Source: Nephrocerus scutellatus
Lineage: Eukaryota; Arthropoda; Insecta; Diptera; Pipunculidae
DNA: 64,000 bases
Reading direction: 5' to 3'
NCBI GenBank assembly: GCA_947095585.1
Contig: OX352765.1
Coordinates: 25,760,254 to 25,824,253, forward strand
Positions within the stretch are counted from its first letter, which is position 1, and the number at the start of each line of letters is the position of its first letter. Positions 12,860 through 26,600 of this stretch are shown here, in pieces. Under the pieces are notes generated by a model, which was not told where the DNA came from, ran no database searches, and was given only the letters and a program-made list of their open reading frames with translations. The position numbers were made by a program, and so were the translations under genes.

Positions 12860-13085
12860 TGGCAGAGTTTTCTGAGCAGGGGGTCGTAGTTCGAATCACA
12901 GAAAACACCAAACGGTCCCACCTCTCGCGAATGTCTGACTTACAACCGAGAGTAATTAATTTTCACAGAAAGCTTCTCAATTCACCATTCGGATACGGCA
13001 ATAAATTTTAAGTCCCTTTCATTTGTGTGCAAAAATATACATGCACAACACAAATAGTCGCGAAAAGCTAGGCTTGGGTCTGTCG
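12860..13085 (+). mobile_element. tRNA-derived SINE, 5'-truncated copy
   Basis: It contains the B-box-like GTAGTTCGAATC, the body CCCACCTCTCGCGAATGTCTGA and AAGCTTCTCAATTC, the segment GTGCAAAAATATACATGCAC, and the 3' end AGCTAGGCTTGGGTCTGTCG followed by TTATTATTATT. All are shared with the complete copy at 51637-51890. Confidence 0.8.
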
Positions 13086-13208
13086 AGTTGAATGTTATTA
13101 TTATTAAAGAACGTTACTTAACGGGACTTAAATTACGCTTATGAAATTATTTGTGTAAATATTAGATTTCAAAAAGAATGATCTCAGCGTCAAATTTTAC
13201 CGTTATTA

Positions 13209-13255
13209 CGGCGCGACAGACCATTGTGGTCCAAGGCCTAGCTTCTCGCAATTTA
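13209..13255 (-). mobile_element. SINE 3'-end fragment, inverted relative to its neighbour
   Basis: The reverse complement of GGCGCGACAGACCATTGTGG and the following TCCAAGGCCTAGCTTCTCG matches the SINE 3' terminus. Together with the copy at 12860-13085 it makes a head-to-head tail pair. From 13260 to 13550 nothing is recognised. Confidence 0.65.
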
Positions 13256-13554
13256 ACAACTTCGACAAACACAAAAAGTACGTTTCGACCGTAAGGGAAG
13301 AATAGTATATAGTGCTTCAATCTTATGCCAAACATTCCAGTCAAACATTTCAACATTTCAACATGTACGGTGTTTCTTAGTCATTGAGCAGTTGAGTAAT
13401 AAAGTTTGCATTTATTCAATCCCATTTAATTTACGAGGATAAATAATTAAAAATTAAGGTACTAAGCGTTATTATAGCTTGGCCGAAAGATTCCCAATAA
13501 GCTAAAGAAATTAACCTTCATTAATAAAAAAACCCATGAAAATTAAGGTTTTAG

Positions 13555-13640
13555 AAGTTGATCAAAAATGGATCACAAGATTCCGCCAGCTGGCCTGGCA
13601 CAAATAAACAAACACATGGATACGTGAAGTTTTTTTTTAT
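13555..13640 (+). repeat. Terminal fragment of the TATGGGAGC repeat family
   Basis: GATCACAAGATTCCGCC followed by a run of AACAAACAAACA-like sequence matches the terminal block seen at 38540-38600 and 41875-41900 (GATCGCAAGATTCCACC). Confidence 0.5.
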
Positions 13641-13734
13641 ATAGACAAACTCTAGCCTAATAGTTTGATGCTGCGACCTAAAAAAATCTGAAAAGATATA
13701 AATCCTAGCGCCTATAATACCCTTACTAAAGTTT

Positions 13735-14960
13735 CGCATATAGGCATGGAGTTCCGCTTGGAAAACAGTGGGACTCTTACATTGATATTGAGACTTTGGT
13801 GCTGGGTCCGAATACCCCAGCTCCCACTCCAGAATCCATCTTCGATCCGTCTGTGTACCAGACCAGACCTTTATTGTCCAGTGCTGAAGCACCTTTAGAC
13901 CAGATTGCTCGGTCCAATATTTTTACCTCAAATAACCTGCCGCAACAGTACTCCCTGGCCATGGTGCACTGGATAGTACAAAACATGTCTCTTTCGGGAA
14001 TTGAGTCAAGAATATTCAGGTGTCCTACGTGGTCACCTGGTTTGTACCCATATTCTAGTTGCAGCTTGATAGCGCATCTAGCGGCCGTCTTCCTAATGAA
14101 CATTAGCAGGGGTGAAAGCCAAACAACAGCTTCTAATACAGTCGTAGGGCAGATGCACTTGGCACCCGTTATAGCTAGACAGACAATTCTTTGTAGCTTC
14201 TGAAGCTTAATTAACGTTATCTTTTCAAGAACTTTCGGCCACCATACGTGATCTCACCATCATAGTATACATCCAGTGTATCATTTTAGGATTAAGGCCC
14301 CAAGTTCTGCCATAGAGGCGTCTACCGGCACACAGGGCCCTAGTGTCACGGTCAATGGCGGACTTGATATGAGAATTACAGTTTAGTCGTTTATCAAGGA
14401 TAACGACGAGATATTTAACCTCACTGGAATACTCTAATGTAGTGCTTTTTATGATGATAGGTCCCATATCGGGCAATCTTCGTTTCGTGAAAGGCACTAG
14501 AACGGTTTTGCAAGAATTGATTGAAAGCTCTTCTCTACTGCACCATTCTAAGACGTAATGTAACGCACCTTGCATGACATTTGTTATGTTATCTTCGCCA
14601 AATCATCAGCATAACCAATGGCGATGTAGCGTGATCTATGCAGATCGGCTAGAAGGTTGTCTACGACGAGTGACAATAGAAGGGGGAGAGGACGCCTCCT
14701 TAGCCCTTAGCTGCAGTCACCGACACAGACACTCCAACTGAGAAGGAGGTAATGCCTTGACTTTCAAGCATGGTCCCTATCTATTACTTAGTCGAGCCCT
14801 CGATACCTCTGTTACTGATTGCTCTTATTATGGAGTCATAGCCAGTTTTATCGAAAGCACCCTCAATGTCAAGGAAATATTTCCTTGGAGCGAAAATTCC
14901 CTTCTATCTTTTTAACTAGATAGTGAATGGCGCCCTCTCTGCTTTTTCCTTTCCTATATG
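13735..14960 (-). mobile_element. R1-like LINE fragment with RT and RNase H domains
   Basis: In minus-strand order: an RT segment with SSRFAYRKGKSREGAIHYLV (near 14930-14990) and AFDKTGYDSIIRAI, the active-site YIAIGYADDLA (near 14600), the thumb region VKYLVVILDKRLN (14225-14575), then an RNase H start GLVWYTDGSKMDSGVGAG (13777-14103). Domain order and motifs fit the R1/Jockey group. Several stops and frameshifts separate the blocks. Confidence 0.8.
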
Positions 14961-15165
14961 CAAATCGACTTGAGTGTAGATTTTCTTCAAATTTTATACA
15001 CATCTCTCCGATGGACAGCACTTTCTGCAATAATTTGGTGGTGATCGGGGACGTTAGGCTCCCATATAATTTTTTTTTTAAATTAACCCTATTTTCTTGT
15101 ACCCATGTGTATCTCCAATGACAAGTGTTCATGCCGCATGGCTTAGGAGCTCCCATATAATTTTA
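14961..15165 (-). repeat. TATGGGAGC repeat family, minus-strand units
   Basis: Two inverted units carry GCTCCCATATAATTTT and GTATCTCC, the complement of the TATGGGAGC...GGAGATACACATG unit seen at 19270-19608 and elsewhere. They abut, and partly overlap, the decayed LINE. Confidence 0.7.
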
Positions 15166-15169
15166 AAAT

Positions 15170-17100
15170 TTATTTATTGAAACTTTGTGTACATTTTTGT
15201 ACATAAATTAAAATTTAAATTTTTTTTTTTTAACTTATTTCACTTGGGACTTATTTTATTGAGCTACATTTCTTCATTTGATATAATGTGATGTGACGCG
15301 AGGAAATCTGGCACTGGCGGGTGATTTAGTTTCAGAAGTTCTAAAACTACGTGAAGGCTTCACATTATACTGCGCTGACAAAAGTTACACTTTGTTATGA
15401 TGGTTACAACTTTTTTGTAAGTTTTATTTACAAAATCTTAGGAAATATCTATTTTCTCTAGTCAATTGATTTTATATATGTGCATCTAAGACCAGAATTA
15501 AATCTCATAACTTAAAAACGTAGAAGCACTTGTAAAACTATACCTAAATTCGTACTGTTACCCTCTTGTTGGCCTAAATTTAAGGCTTAACAGTATAAAA
15601 AACTCCGTAATTCACACGTAAACAGAATGGCTGTCGGCCAATCTTCCTTTGGGGATTGTTATCCTTTTTCTAATCTATTAGGACTTTTTATGGTAAGATT
15701 TGGTGTTGAATCGCAAAACGAAATATGAAATGAGTGGTGATTTTCTTTTATTAATCTGGACACAAAACTTCAGCTTCAACTCCTGCAACAATGTTTTCCT
15801 TCTGACTCCCGCAATTTTTAATTTAAAACAAATTTGATTAAGGAAAATAACTGTATCCTTTTTTTAGCTGTTTTACCTTTTTACCTTTAGATTTTTAAAT
15901 CATTTACGAATAATTATAATTTTCTATTACATGTATACAATTAATGATTGCGTTTTCAAAGCTTGTTTTTCCCACCCGTACAAAAAAAACCCCAAAAGCC
16001 GGTTTGATATTTTTAAAACGTCTGTTTTTTTAACATATTTCATTATTTCACTCAGCTAAATATACGCGCCAAACTTCCTGTACAGTACAACATGCAAACT
16101 CAATGGCGCACCCCTTTCAGGTAATTTATGTGTGCCTGGGTGCTTTATTTATTTGTACTTTTTTTTTTTAATTGTACGAGTATGTGTCAGTTAACAAACT
16201 GTCGGTTGGTTGTTATATATTCGCAGTGATAATGTTTTAAAACTCATTTAATAACGGACAGAAATCATTTTACAATGCCGCACAAACATCCTGCGCATGC
16301 GTAAGCACATTAGACGTTGTATACGTATCTAATCAAACGCAGCGCAGCTCATTGTACGCGTATCTAATCAAACGCAGCGCAACTTACAGGTAACTAACTG
16401 ACTCACGGGAAATCCTCTGAAATTTTTATGAAAACCTCGTTTCTTGTGCTTCTAGAACTGCGTTGTGTCTAAAACTTCTAGTCACCTTATCGCAATGTTA
16501 TTATTGCGGACGCTTACCTAATAATATATGCAAGTATACTATATAGGTAAATACTGTCAAACATGACAAGGCGGAGCCGGGGCGATATTCTACGATGTGC
16601 GATGCTGCGATTTTCCTTCACTCTCGTCAGATACGCGATACTTCTACGACATTCTTGGGCATCTCTGTTCAACTTTTCTCTTCAATCTTCTCAATCGCAC
16701 GAGAAGGAAGATTCCTTTCCAATAAGATGTTAGATTTGAGATGTTGATGCTTTGTGTGTGCAGGGTTTGCGCATATGTATATATATTTAGTATGTATATC
16801 ATGAGAGTGCTATATATACGTAAAAAACCTTCCCGGCGAAGGGCTATCCCTATCACACATGATACTACGTACACTCGTACACGCGTGCATTTTACGAATT
16901 TTTCCTGCATCTTGTTTCCTTTTTGCCCTCTGTTGATGGTGTTGTTGTTGTTGTTGCTGTTGTTGTTTCCGTTGTTGATTTGTGTGTGCCTTTTTATCTG
17001 TACCTTGCCTCTATAATCATGTCCCTATAATACATTGAGTCAGAGTCATGATTGTGTTCGTCGTCTTGTTCCTATCTTGAAGTTTAAGATTTTTCCCTTT
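15170..17100. other. Intergenic DNA upstream of nab
   Basis: AT-rich, with no supported gene. A 35-bp direct repeat (TATCTAATCAAACGCAGCGCA starting at 16326 and again at 16361) and several CpG-containing words near 16300-16400 may belong to a regulatory region. Apparent open frames at 16644-17016 are low-complexity and unsupported. Confidence 0.4.
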
Positions 17101-17659
17101 AAGCAAACAAGCGCAAGCGGCCAAGCAACCAACCGTTCGACCGTAAGGATTCGTGTCAGTGTCCGTCGTTCAAAACAGAAGTTCGTTTAGCCTCGGCAAG
17201 AACGGATGAAGATTTTTGTGCCTTTTGCTTTAGAGACTTTTTTTCTGAACTGGTCAATTGTCGAAAATAGCAATACGCGCAACGCGATATTATTGCATTG
17301 AAAAGGAATTCTAAAAAAAATTAAATATTTTTTTATAATACATTCTTTTTAAGAAATAATAACGTCATATATATACTACGACTATTAGATTTTGTTGATT
17401 TTAGTGATTGTTGGTAGTTTCAAAATTTAACGACTTTAGTGTAGAAAACAGATAGTAAATTGTTGTTTTTTTTTGTGTGCTATTATATTTGTGTTAACGG
17501 TTCATTATTTATATTTAATAGTTTAATGTAGTTTTTGAATTTGAAAAAAAAAATTGTTTATATGTAGAGATTGCATGTGATTTCTTGGTTGTGGTTTTCG
17601 GATTAACATCGCTATCGTGTGGTGTGTAGTCGTTAATACAAATTAACAACAAACAAATA
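17101..17659 (+). other. nab: Probable nab 5'UTR / promoter-proximal region
   Basis: The stretch directly before the nab ATG lacks repeats. A possible initiator-like TCAGTG occurs at 17155-17160 and could mark a start site, but no TATA box is convincing. The assignment is by position only. Confidence 0.35.
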
Positions 17660-20600
17660 ATGGAACAACCGCCAGGAAGTGTACAGAGCCCAACCACCGC
17701 AGTGGTTTCATCAGTTGTTGCCACTATCACTACGAGCAGTTGTACCAGCAGCAATGGTAGCAGTCAAAGTAACAATGCGGTTGTTGTGGGCAGCAGCGCT
17801 GCCACAGCGATTGCCAGTAGTGTTATCCTGTCGAATATTTCCGCTCAACAAGCCTTGTCGCAGCAGCAGCAACAACAACAGCAACTCTTTGAATCAAAAC
17901 AAGAAGATGCAAATAATTTGTCCCTGCCAAGTGCAATGTCAGAGAGTCAAAGATCAATATCAGCAGCGCCGTCAGCCTCATCAAGTCCAATCCTCAGTCC
18001 ACCCGGCAAAATATTTGGACGAAATGCAAATGGAACAAGTGAGTGTAAAAAAAAATTGCAATGTGTATTTTTTGTTTGCTTTAATTCCACCTAAAACTAA
18101 ACATAAAAATACAAAAATGATTCTGCTAATTAAATTAATAAAAAAGTCATCCTCTGATACCCCAGAAAACGCTAATAGTTGTCAATAGATGCGTCGCAAG
18201 CAATGAATGTAGTCACTCAATCGAAATCATTCACATTCCAGTCAACCAAAACTGACTGCTACAAAATTTGTTACATATACTGCATACATACATACACATA
18301 TTTTTCTTTTACAGCCACAGGAATTCTTCGCCGGTTGAAGGAAACAAAAACTCGATAGTTTTTATCTGTGTTTATGTTATTTTTATCGATTGAAATGTGT
18401 AGATACTGAGAAAAGGGATTTTCCGCCAGTTAGGGACATGAAGACAAGCGAGCAAAAAACCGTTCAGCCACCCAGTCGCCAATTTTTTGCTCCAATTTTT
18501 ATTTATTTTAATTTTTTGCAGCTCCCACAATATGTGTGGACTTGTGTGAACAGACTAAGAGAAGCTCTTACTTTGCATTACACTTTAGATTGTACAATTT
18601 ATTTTTATAAAGACTCTTTTGAACAATTTGAAAAGTGCAAAGGACTTAGTGCGATGTCTTATTTCTTTATATCAGGTTTTACGTAAAGAATTGCATAGAC
18701 CTTGTTGACTCTTCTTATAATTCTTTAAAAAACGGTTGCTTTTTACCCAGCTCATGTAGATCAAAAATATTAGTGTTGCACTATGAATTTGTAAGAAATT
18801 GATAAGGCGTAACACTTAATCATCTAGAAAAACTGTTCTGTAGACAGAAATAATATCCTTTTTTGGATTTTGGCGTCCTGTATAGAATGGTAAACAATTA
18901 TAATTTGATTTAGGTATATAATTTCCTTTTTAAAAGGATCAAAGATTAATACCACGTTTCTTTCCATTAATATGCTACGATTACCTCAGTGGGTGAAGAA
19001 AGACTCTCTCTTTCCGTACGAAATAAGAGCCGCAATGAATCCAGAGAATTACTCCTTAAAGAATTTATTACGTATTCTGATACACCCTGTATGTGTTCTT
19101 TTTTTAAAACTCGATTACATTCTTACCAGGGCTTATTAATTTTCAGTAAGAGTTTAAAAAAAAACAAGCTACAACTCTCCATTTAATTTTTTAAATCTTA
19201 TGATTTTTATTGAATGAAGATTTAATATTTGTCCCAAAAATTAACTAAAATTTAATTTAAAAAATTAAAAAAAAAACAAAAAAATTGGGTAAATTTTTTT
19301 AAAAAATTTGTATGGGAGCCCCCGGGTCCCGATCACTACCAAATTTTTACAAAAGTACTGTCCATCGGAGATAAACATGTATATAAAATTTTAAGAAAAT
19401 CGGGAAATTTTTTTAAAATATGGTATGGGAGCACCCCGACCCCGGTGATCAGCGACTTCCAAATTTTTATAAAAAGTGTTGTCATCGGATCAACATACGT
19501 GTACAAAATATTTGAAGAAAATCGGGCTTTAAGAAGTGGGTGATTGCAAGATTCCACCGCCGAACGATCGAATAAACCATGCCGGTGCGTTAATATAGAG
19601 AATTTGAAAATTTAAAGAGCTGCATAACGTAATCGTTTAAAATAGTAGTAGGTTTTTCATTAAGAGCTCTCCATTTTGCTTTTAAAAAATTAAACATCTT
19701 GTGTTTAAGATACTCAAAAACTGTTAAGAAAATACAGATGCCGTTTATTATGGTACACACCATCATTCAAAAGAAGTCATCAAAGGAAACGCCGAAACTT
19801 TCCTGGGTTATGTTGAGTTTGTCTAAAGTCTTCATCTTATTGGCATAAACCCAAAGAAAAAGGGTAGATGCGTAATATCACATGAACGGAGCTGCAAATT
19901 GACTTGCGTTTTTGAAGATAACAGAGTCACCGTACTTCATCTTTAATTACTCAATTGTTTATGGTCAGTTGTGGTGCATCGTTCGTCGTTTTATTGAAAC
20001 CACATATGCTCCAAATCAAAGTCTTCGAATATATCTCAAAATTAGTTAGTTAAAACAGTCGGGTTGTAATATCCATTGACTGCGACTGTGTTGCCAGAGT
20101 CAGTGAAGAAGAAGTATATGTCAATGACCCATAGAATGAAACCCCAAACGATAATTGCTTATTAACGACGCCGTTAAGTCAGCAATAGGCTTTACCATTG
20201 AGAATGATTAGTGCATGTTCAGTTATTGTCGCAACCGATCGCATACTTTGATCAAAGATTCCCACATTCGATCGAAGAAAAAGTATGTATACGTCAGAAT
20301 AATGGTAAATGAATGTTTATCATATTTGAAGTTTTGTGCATTTTTGGGGGGAAATTATACAAACACTGCTCGCAAATTTTGTTGCAAAAAGAATTGGAAA
20401 CAAGTGTGTATGGCAAACGTTCTAAGACAAGTTATTATCAATGACACATCAGCAAGCGACTAAGCGATGATTTAGTTTTTTAAACAAAATAAGATACATA
20501 GATTTTCGGGGATCAATAAATAATCAGAAGGTAATTAGAATCGATCATTTTAACTTAATGCAAAAATTATATGTTCAAGCATATTGATAAAAACTGCTAC

Positions 20601-23600
20601 AATTTGCTAAAACTTAAAATTACTCTCAGAAAAGCGATCATCGTAATCTCCACTTTCCTCTCTGCTGTAATCTTTTTTATCCCGTTCAAGTATAGTCATG
20701 CAGTATCACAGGATTTGGAACACTCGAATCTAGATGTGCTTCATGCGTAATCTTTTTATTTGTTGTGCGTCTATATGCGTCATACAGTACAGGCAAATTA
20801 TGCGCGTCAGAGACGTAGCCATGAGCGTCGAGGTATAGGAATGCCTCGGGCGGTATGTAACCAGTCTCCAACGTTCTCCTAAAGTACTCAGGGCTAGGAT
20901 AGAATAGCCCCGATATTAGCTCATTTTCTATAGCGTTTGCTGACCTCGCGAAGTAATGAGCACGATGAGCACCCGTTTGCTGGATCCTGTCCCAGATTCG
21001 AGTCAACACGGCTGCCCTTCGCAACGAAGAGACCATAAACAACTACGGTCAAGCGTGCGAGTAATGTACACTATTTTTCAGACGACCAAAACCGGTTTTT
21101 CTGCTAAACCGGTTATGCGCAATGCAAAATTACTCTGTGAATGTGTGGTGGAAAATCGGGTGAATTATTTTAAAAGTTTATTTGAAACCCCGGGCCCAAT
21201 CAGTTCCAAATTTTTACAAAAAGTTTTATTCATCGGAGATACATATGTGTAAAAAAATTGAAAAAATCGGGTAAATTTTTTAAAAGAATTGTATGGGAGC
21301 CCCCGAACCGGGCCCAATCACTTCCAAATTTTTACAAAAAGTATTGTCCATCGGAAATACACATGTGTTAAAATTTTGAATAAGATCGGGTTAATTTTTA
21401 AAAAATTATATGGGAGCCCCTCGGCCACTGCCAGATGTATATAAAATTTGAAAAAATGGGGTATATTTTTAAAAAAAGTTGTATTGGGCCCCCGATACCG
21501 GGGCACGATCACTCCTAAATATTTGTATTTTTCTGGTTCTGGCTTGTTATCCATAACATAACTGTCAGCTCGTACAGTTCTCCTGGAGATTCAAAAGCTG
21601 TTGGCATGATACATAGGTAAGATGTGGTATGATATGAAAAGTCGTTTAATTTAAGCTTATACTGGATATCTAAATCTACTTATAACTCTAACTTAATAAA
21701 TCTATTGAGTAATTTTTTGTTTACAAAAAATACACAGAAACAAACAAGAAACAATGTTTATTAATTTATTTATTTGTGACCACTACAGGATTGAGTCTCC
21801 TAGAGATTACATTTAAACGTACTACTAAATGAATAGTAAATACTGAAAAATTACTTGTTCAATTTTAAATTTTTTATTTGATGGTACGATAGTAAATAAG
21901 TCCCTGAAAAATGAAATAAGGAACACTCTTTTCGGCATAAAAGCATTTTATTTTTCAACAGCTCGATACACTTCATCCAACGTTTCTCCAATTTTTTTAA
22001 GCCCTCCAAGTATTACGATTTCTCGAGCCCCTCAAAATAAGCGTTTGTTTCAGCGATGACCTCTTCATTCGAACCAAATCTCTTACCTTCAAGCCATTAT
22101 TTCATGTTTGGAAACAAGAAATAGTCGCAAGGGTCTAAATCTGGGGAATATGCTGGATGAGGGAGGTGTTCCTTGCCTAACTTATGCAATTTTTCCATTG
22201 CGACTGTGGACTTGTGCGCCGGTGCGTTGTCCTGGTGAGAAAGACATTTTTCTTCGCCAAATGCGGCCGTTTTTGTTTTAAATCGGCTTGGAATCGATCC
22301 ACCAGCTCTGCGTAGTATGCGCCGGTGATCTTTTTACCATTTTCAAGGTATTCGATGTGAATAACACCGCGCGCATCCCAAAAAACTATCGCCATTACCT
22401 TGTTTGATGACAAACCCACCTTGATGGCCTTCTTCGGCTTCGATTCAGAACTCCATTGTTTTGACTGTTCCTTGGTTTCTGGTGTGTTGTGGTGACTCTA
22501 GGTTACGAAACGTCGCAAAAACTCTGTCGAATTTTTCTGGAACATCTCCAAACACACCTTTGAAGTTTGTTGTCGATTGTGAGCAAACGCGGCAACCATC
22601 TTGTGGAAAGCTTTTTCATGTCCAAATATTTATGTAAAATCGAAATCGCTGAGCCATGTGATAAGCCTGTGGCCTCTTCAAGCTCGCGCACTTTTACACG
22701 TCGATCGTCCATTATAAAACCATGGATCATTTCTGGTGTGGTGCCCTCAATTGGGCGACCAGAACGTTCGGCATCACTTGTGCTTGAACGACCGCACCGA
22801 AATTGATTAAACCAGTGGTGAATGGTTCCAATCGGTGGTGGAGAGTCCCCATACTATTTGTCAAGCTTTTTGGTTTCCGTTATAGTTTTTTCTCGCAAAA
22901 AATAGTGTTTATTGAGCACTCAAAATTCACTTTTTTCCATTTTAACGAAAATGCTCGTAGGCGTCTATATAAAATAGCTGCCACAACAAAACTATTTGAC
23001 AGATCTGTCTGAAAAGTTGGGTGCGTTCTTTTTTAAGATGATTCTTGACAAAAAATGATAAATTTAAGGTGAAGACACAATTTGTGTTAATTTTCAGGGA
23101 CTTATTGACCCACCTTCGTAGTTTGCCACTACTAAGAGATTTTTTGATTTCTTAATGAATTGCTCTGTAACAACTTTAAAGATTTAGATGCTCAAAATTT
23201 TCTATTTCAATATTTTTAACATCTTTTTAATTTTTTGTTTTTTGCTTCAGTTGCTTTTAGTTCGGAAAGGGAGCATTTAACCAATAAAGTTCCCTAAAAC
23301 AACGTTATGTTATGAATACAAAATATCTGTATACACACATTTACATAGACAATAGAAATATTCTTAAGTATATAATGTATACCTAATATCTTTTTTTTTG
23401 TTATACATAATATATATTTCTAACTGAATAAATTCTTACCAACCAGCTACACAGAGTAATATCACACAGTATATACTTACTGTATGTACGAAAAGTTCCC
23501 ACATTTACCAATTAAAGATGCTAAAAGAAACAACATCTGCATCAAGACTATTGTCGAATTTCGAAGACCCTCCCAATATTTGTTTTTGCTATCGTCGTTA

Positions 23601-26600
23601 ACAAAAGGCATAAAGCAAAAAAACGAAATCACCACGATCAATCCAACCAGGCCTTTGTAATTGAATTTTTCCGTTGCTCACTCTCATAGGGTCTCCTTAC
23701 AACAACAAAAAACAACCCTCACGCAAAGTCATACCCTCGTTTTCTATTGGTACATTTTTTGTGGCTACCCCTACGAATTATGCCGGAATTCAACTCTGCT
23801 GCTAAAGGGAAAGGAAACATTTTTTTAAAAGACTCTTATATACGAACAAAAGAGCAGGATTGAGATTTTTTTAAAATAGCTGAAAAGACGTTTAGTTGTG
23901 TGTGCCAAAAAAATACTAAAGACCACTACAGTCCCGTCGGCAGGGACTAATGACGGTTATTTTCTGGAAGATCGGAGCACAAATAAAAAAAAATTCTACC
24001 AGCGTATGATCTAAAATTAATATCCGAAAAGTCGGAAAATACTTTTGATTTGTTTTGTTCGTTTTTATCCTGTTGAATTTGCTTCCTATAGTATATAGTA
24101 TAGTGCTCGTTGGCTGTCAATGGGTATTCTGCACGTCTGCCTTCCTTTATCCCACCAGCCTGCCTTACTGGTCGTGGTGGTACAATGTAACCTCATCCTA
24201 TTCGTACCACCGCTGAACATTTTAGCGATGCCGTCCGGCCGTTCGTTTTTTTCTGTACACGCGCACTTTTTAAATATGCGACGTACAAATTTTCGCTCGA
24301 CAAACCGGCAGTTTAGACTCAAGTTTTTATTTACACCAGAGCCATTAGCGCGTTCTCGATTTACCTCAACTGTCCAGCAGCAGCAGAAGCAACAGTAGGA
24401 AGCAGAGGAACCCACAATTGTGTATAACATCATCGAAGCGTCTTCGACATGCGACATTATTGCTGCCACAGGAATTTTGATCGAGAAGAATTTCATTGTC
24501 GTTTTAAACTCCTTAATTTATAAGTATATGAGAAATAGTTTTGCTTTTTGTCATCCTTCGATTGGAGCGTGAGTGTGTAAGTGTGTGTAAGCGTTTGCGT
24601 ACCCAGTAGCTTCTACTATGCCGTGCCAAACCCACATCGTGGGCACATTGGTGATCATCAGCAAAAGCAGCAGGAGTAAAGGAAGGTAGAGTGTAGTAAT
24701 TTTTTTCTTCGCTTGTTTGACGAGGACGACGATGACGATCCTTTGGGTGTACTACTACGGCATGTAGCCGAGAAACAACGCCATCCTAAGCAGCATTGCG
24801 CTGGCAAGTGCTAACGTTTCATATCAGGCTCTTAATTTTTTTCGCTTTCCCCAACTGAAACTCTCGTATCTTATTTAAAACTGAAGACAATAAGCAGTAC
24901 CAGCAAACCAGAAAGGAAAAAAACATCATACAAATTAAATGAAAAAAACCCTTGCGCATTATTTGTGTATTAAAATCACGTATCGTTTATTTATTGTGAT
25001 GCGATATGGAATCGACGACATTAAAAAGTCAGCATACCTATTGGCTTTGTTGCTGTGCTGTGCAGACATGGTGCACTGATGTCGAATGATCGCCAAGCGT
25101 ATGTTTTCATAAACACATCCACGTTGCTCTTGCTACTAATTATATATTTTTTTGCCATTTTCCGATTTTGTATCATGACGTCCATAACACACCACAATAT
25201 TTCCACTTACTACCTTTGCGAAGACACAGAATGATCATCGACCATTGGACCATTGATGATGAAAAACCTTCCATCTATTAAGCAGAGTAGAAAACGCATG
25301 TCCAATGAGCGCTCTGCTATAGTGGGCTACAGTGCGAAGCATGATAATCGGTGAGGAAGCTTCATGCTCAGATCAGGATCATTTAAATAGTTCTTGTTTA
25401 AATGTCCAACGTGCATACAGTAAACACAGAAGCATCCAGCTTTATACAGTTTATCTCCTTTGGGTTTTTCTCGCAATTGAAACATTGAAAAATTTTCACA
25501 TAATTATTTACGATCATACATCATACTGAGTTTGTTGTTTGCACCGTTTAAGCAAATATTCTTATTTATTTTTTGTTAAACGATTATGATTATGATAGCA
25601 ATTAAGAAATTGCTTAAAGCGCTTGTCCAATTAGCTTAATTATTGAATGCAGAGCCAAAAATCAATGGGTAACATATATAATGCCATAAAATAGAATGAT
25701 AGTTACGGGTGGACGATTTGCAACATATTCTTACAGAAAGAATATATTAGCTAGTATTTAAGTAAATTATTTTGACAATTTTCACATAAATCCTGCTCAC
25801 AGGTTCTTCAGGATATGCAAAAAATATGCTTAACTTTCTTCTTCATCAAAACAGTTTTAACGCTAAAGCCAACTTAAAAATTTCATTCACAAACCTATAA
25901 TCAATCTAAGATATAAGTTTGAAAGTATGTTTGTTTGTTTTTATACAAATCCACACCGATGATCGTATTAATTTGTTAGTCATTAAGTTTGTCCTAGTTT
26001 TTCGTACCTACAGAATAAAGCCTAATAGTGAATTTATATGGTAACTCAAAGAAAAGTCTAAGACTTAAGCTGAACTGATGGAAGGGGAAATTAAGTAGGG
26101 AAGGAAACCACATAATCACCAAATACTTGAAACATGTTGGAGAACATGACCGTGTAATAGACACTTGAAAAAGAATGTGATACTAGCTCATCAGGTGCAA
26201 CCTGTCTCAACGATGGAGAACATACCAGACTTATCGATAAGCTTCCATATCCAAAGCGACTCAGAATACGAAATATTCTGAGACCTACTTGGTAAGGGAT
26301 AGCTAAGGACGGCCAAGTAGTTCTTATCGCATACCTAGACTACATAAATATTTATATACATATATGCATACATATACACACATAAAAAGATAAGAAATAT
26401 GCAGAAACGTTGAACGGGTTGAAGACCATGGAGATAGATTTCTCGAATCTGAAGGGAGTGAAGCCATGCCACGCGAGAGATTGACAGGCTGGGACATGTG
26501 CAGGGTTAGATTTTTTGCCTATAGCGCTCTTTTGACCCACAGCACGGGGCCTCTTCAGTAGGCTTCTGAAGTGTAAAGGGCGGTAAGTGGGTTAAAAAGG

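Noticed and set aside
16644..17016. Overlapping frames on both strands upstream of nab
   Set aside because: Low-complexity, Leu/Val or Tyr/Arg-rich with no conserved motif; better read as non-coding nab upstream DNA.
17679..18188. 169-codon frame overlapping nab exon 1
   Set aside because: Shifted-frame shadow of the nab start exon; the nab frame continues across the exon 1-2 join into the NCD1 domain, this one does not.
18390..18686. 98-codon frame in nab intron 1 as an alternative exon
   Set aside because: No splice sites in a suitable phase were found that would join it to nab exon 2, and the sequence has no family resemblance.
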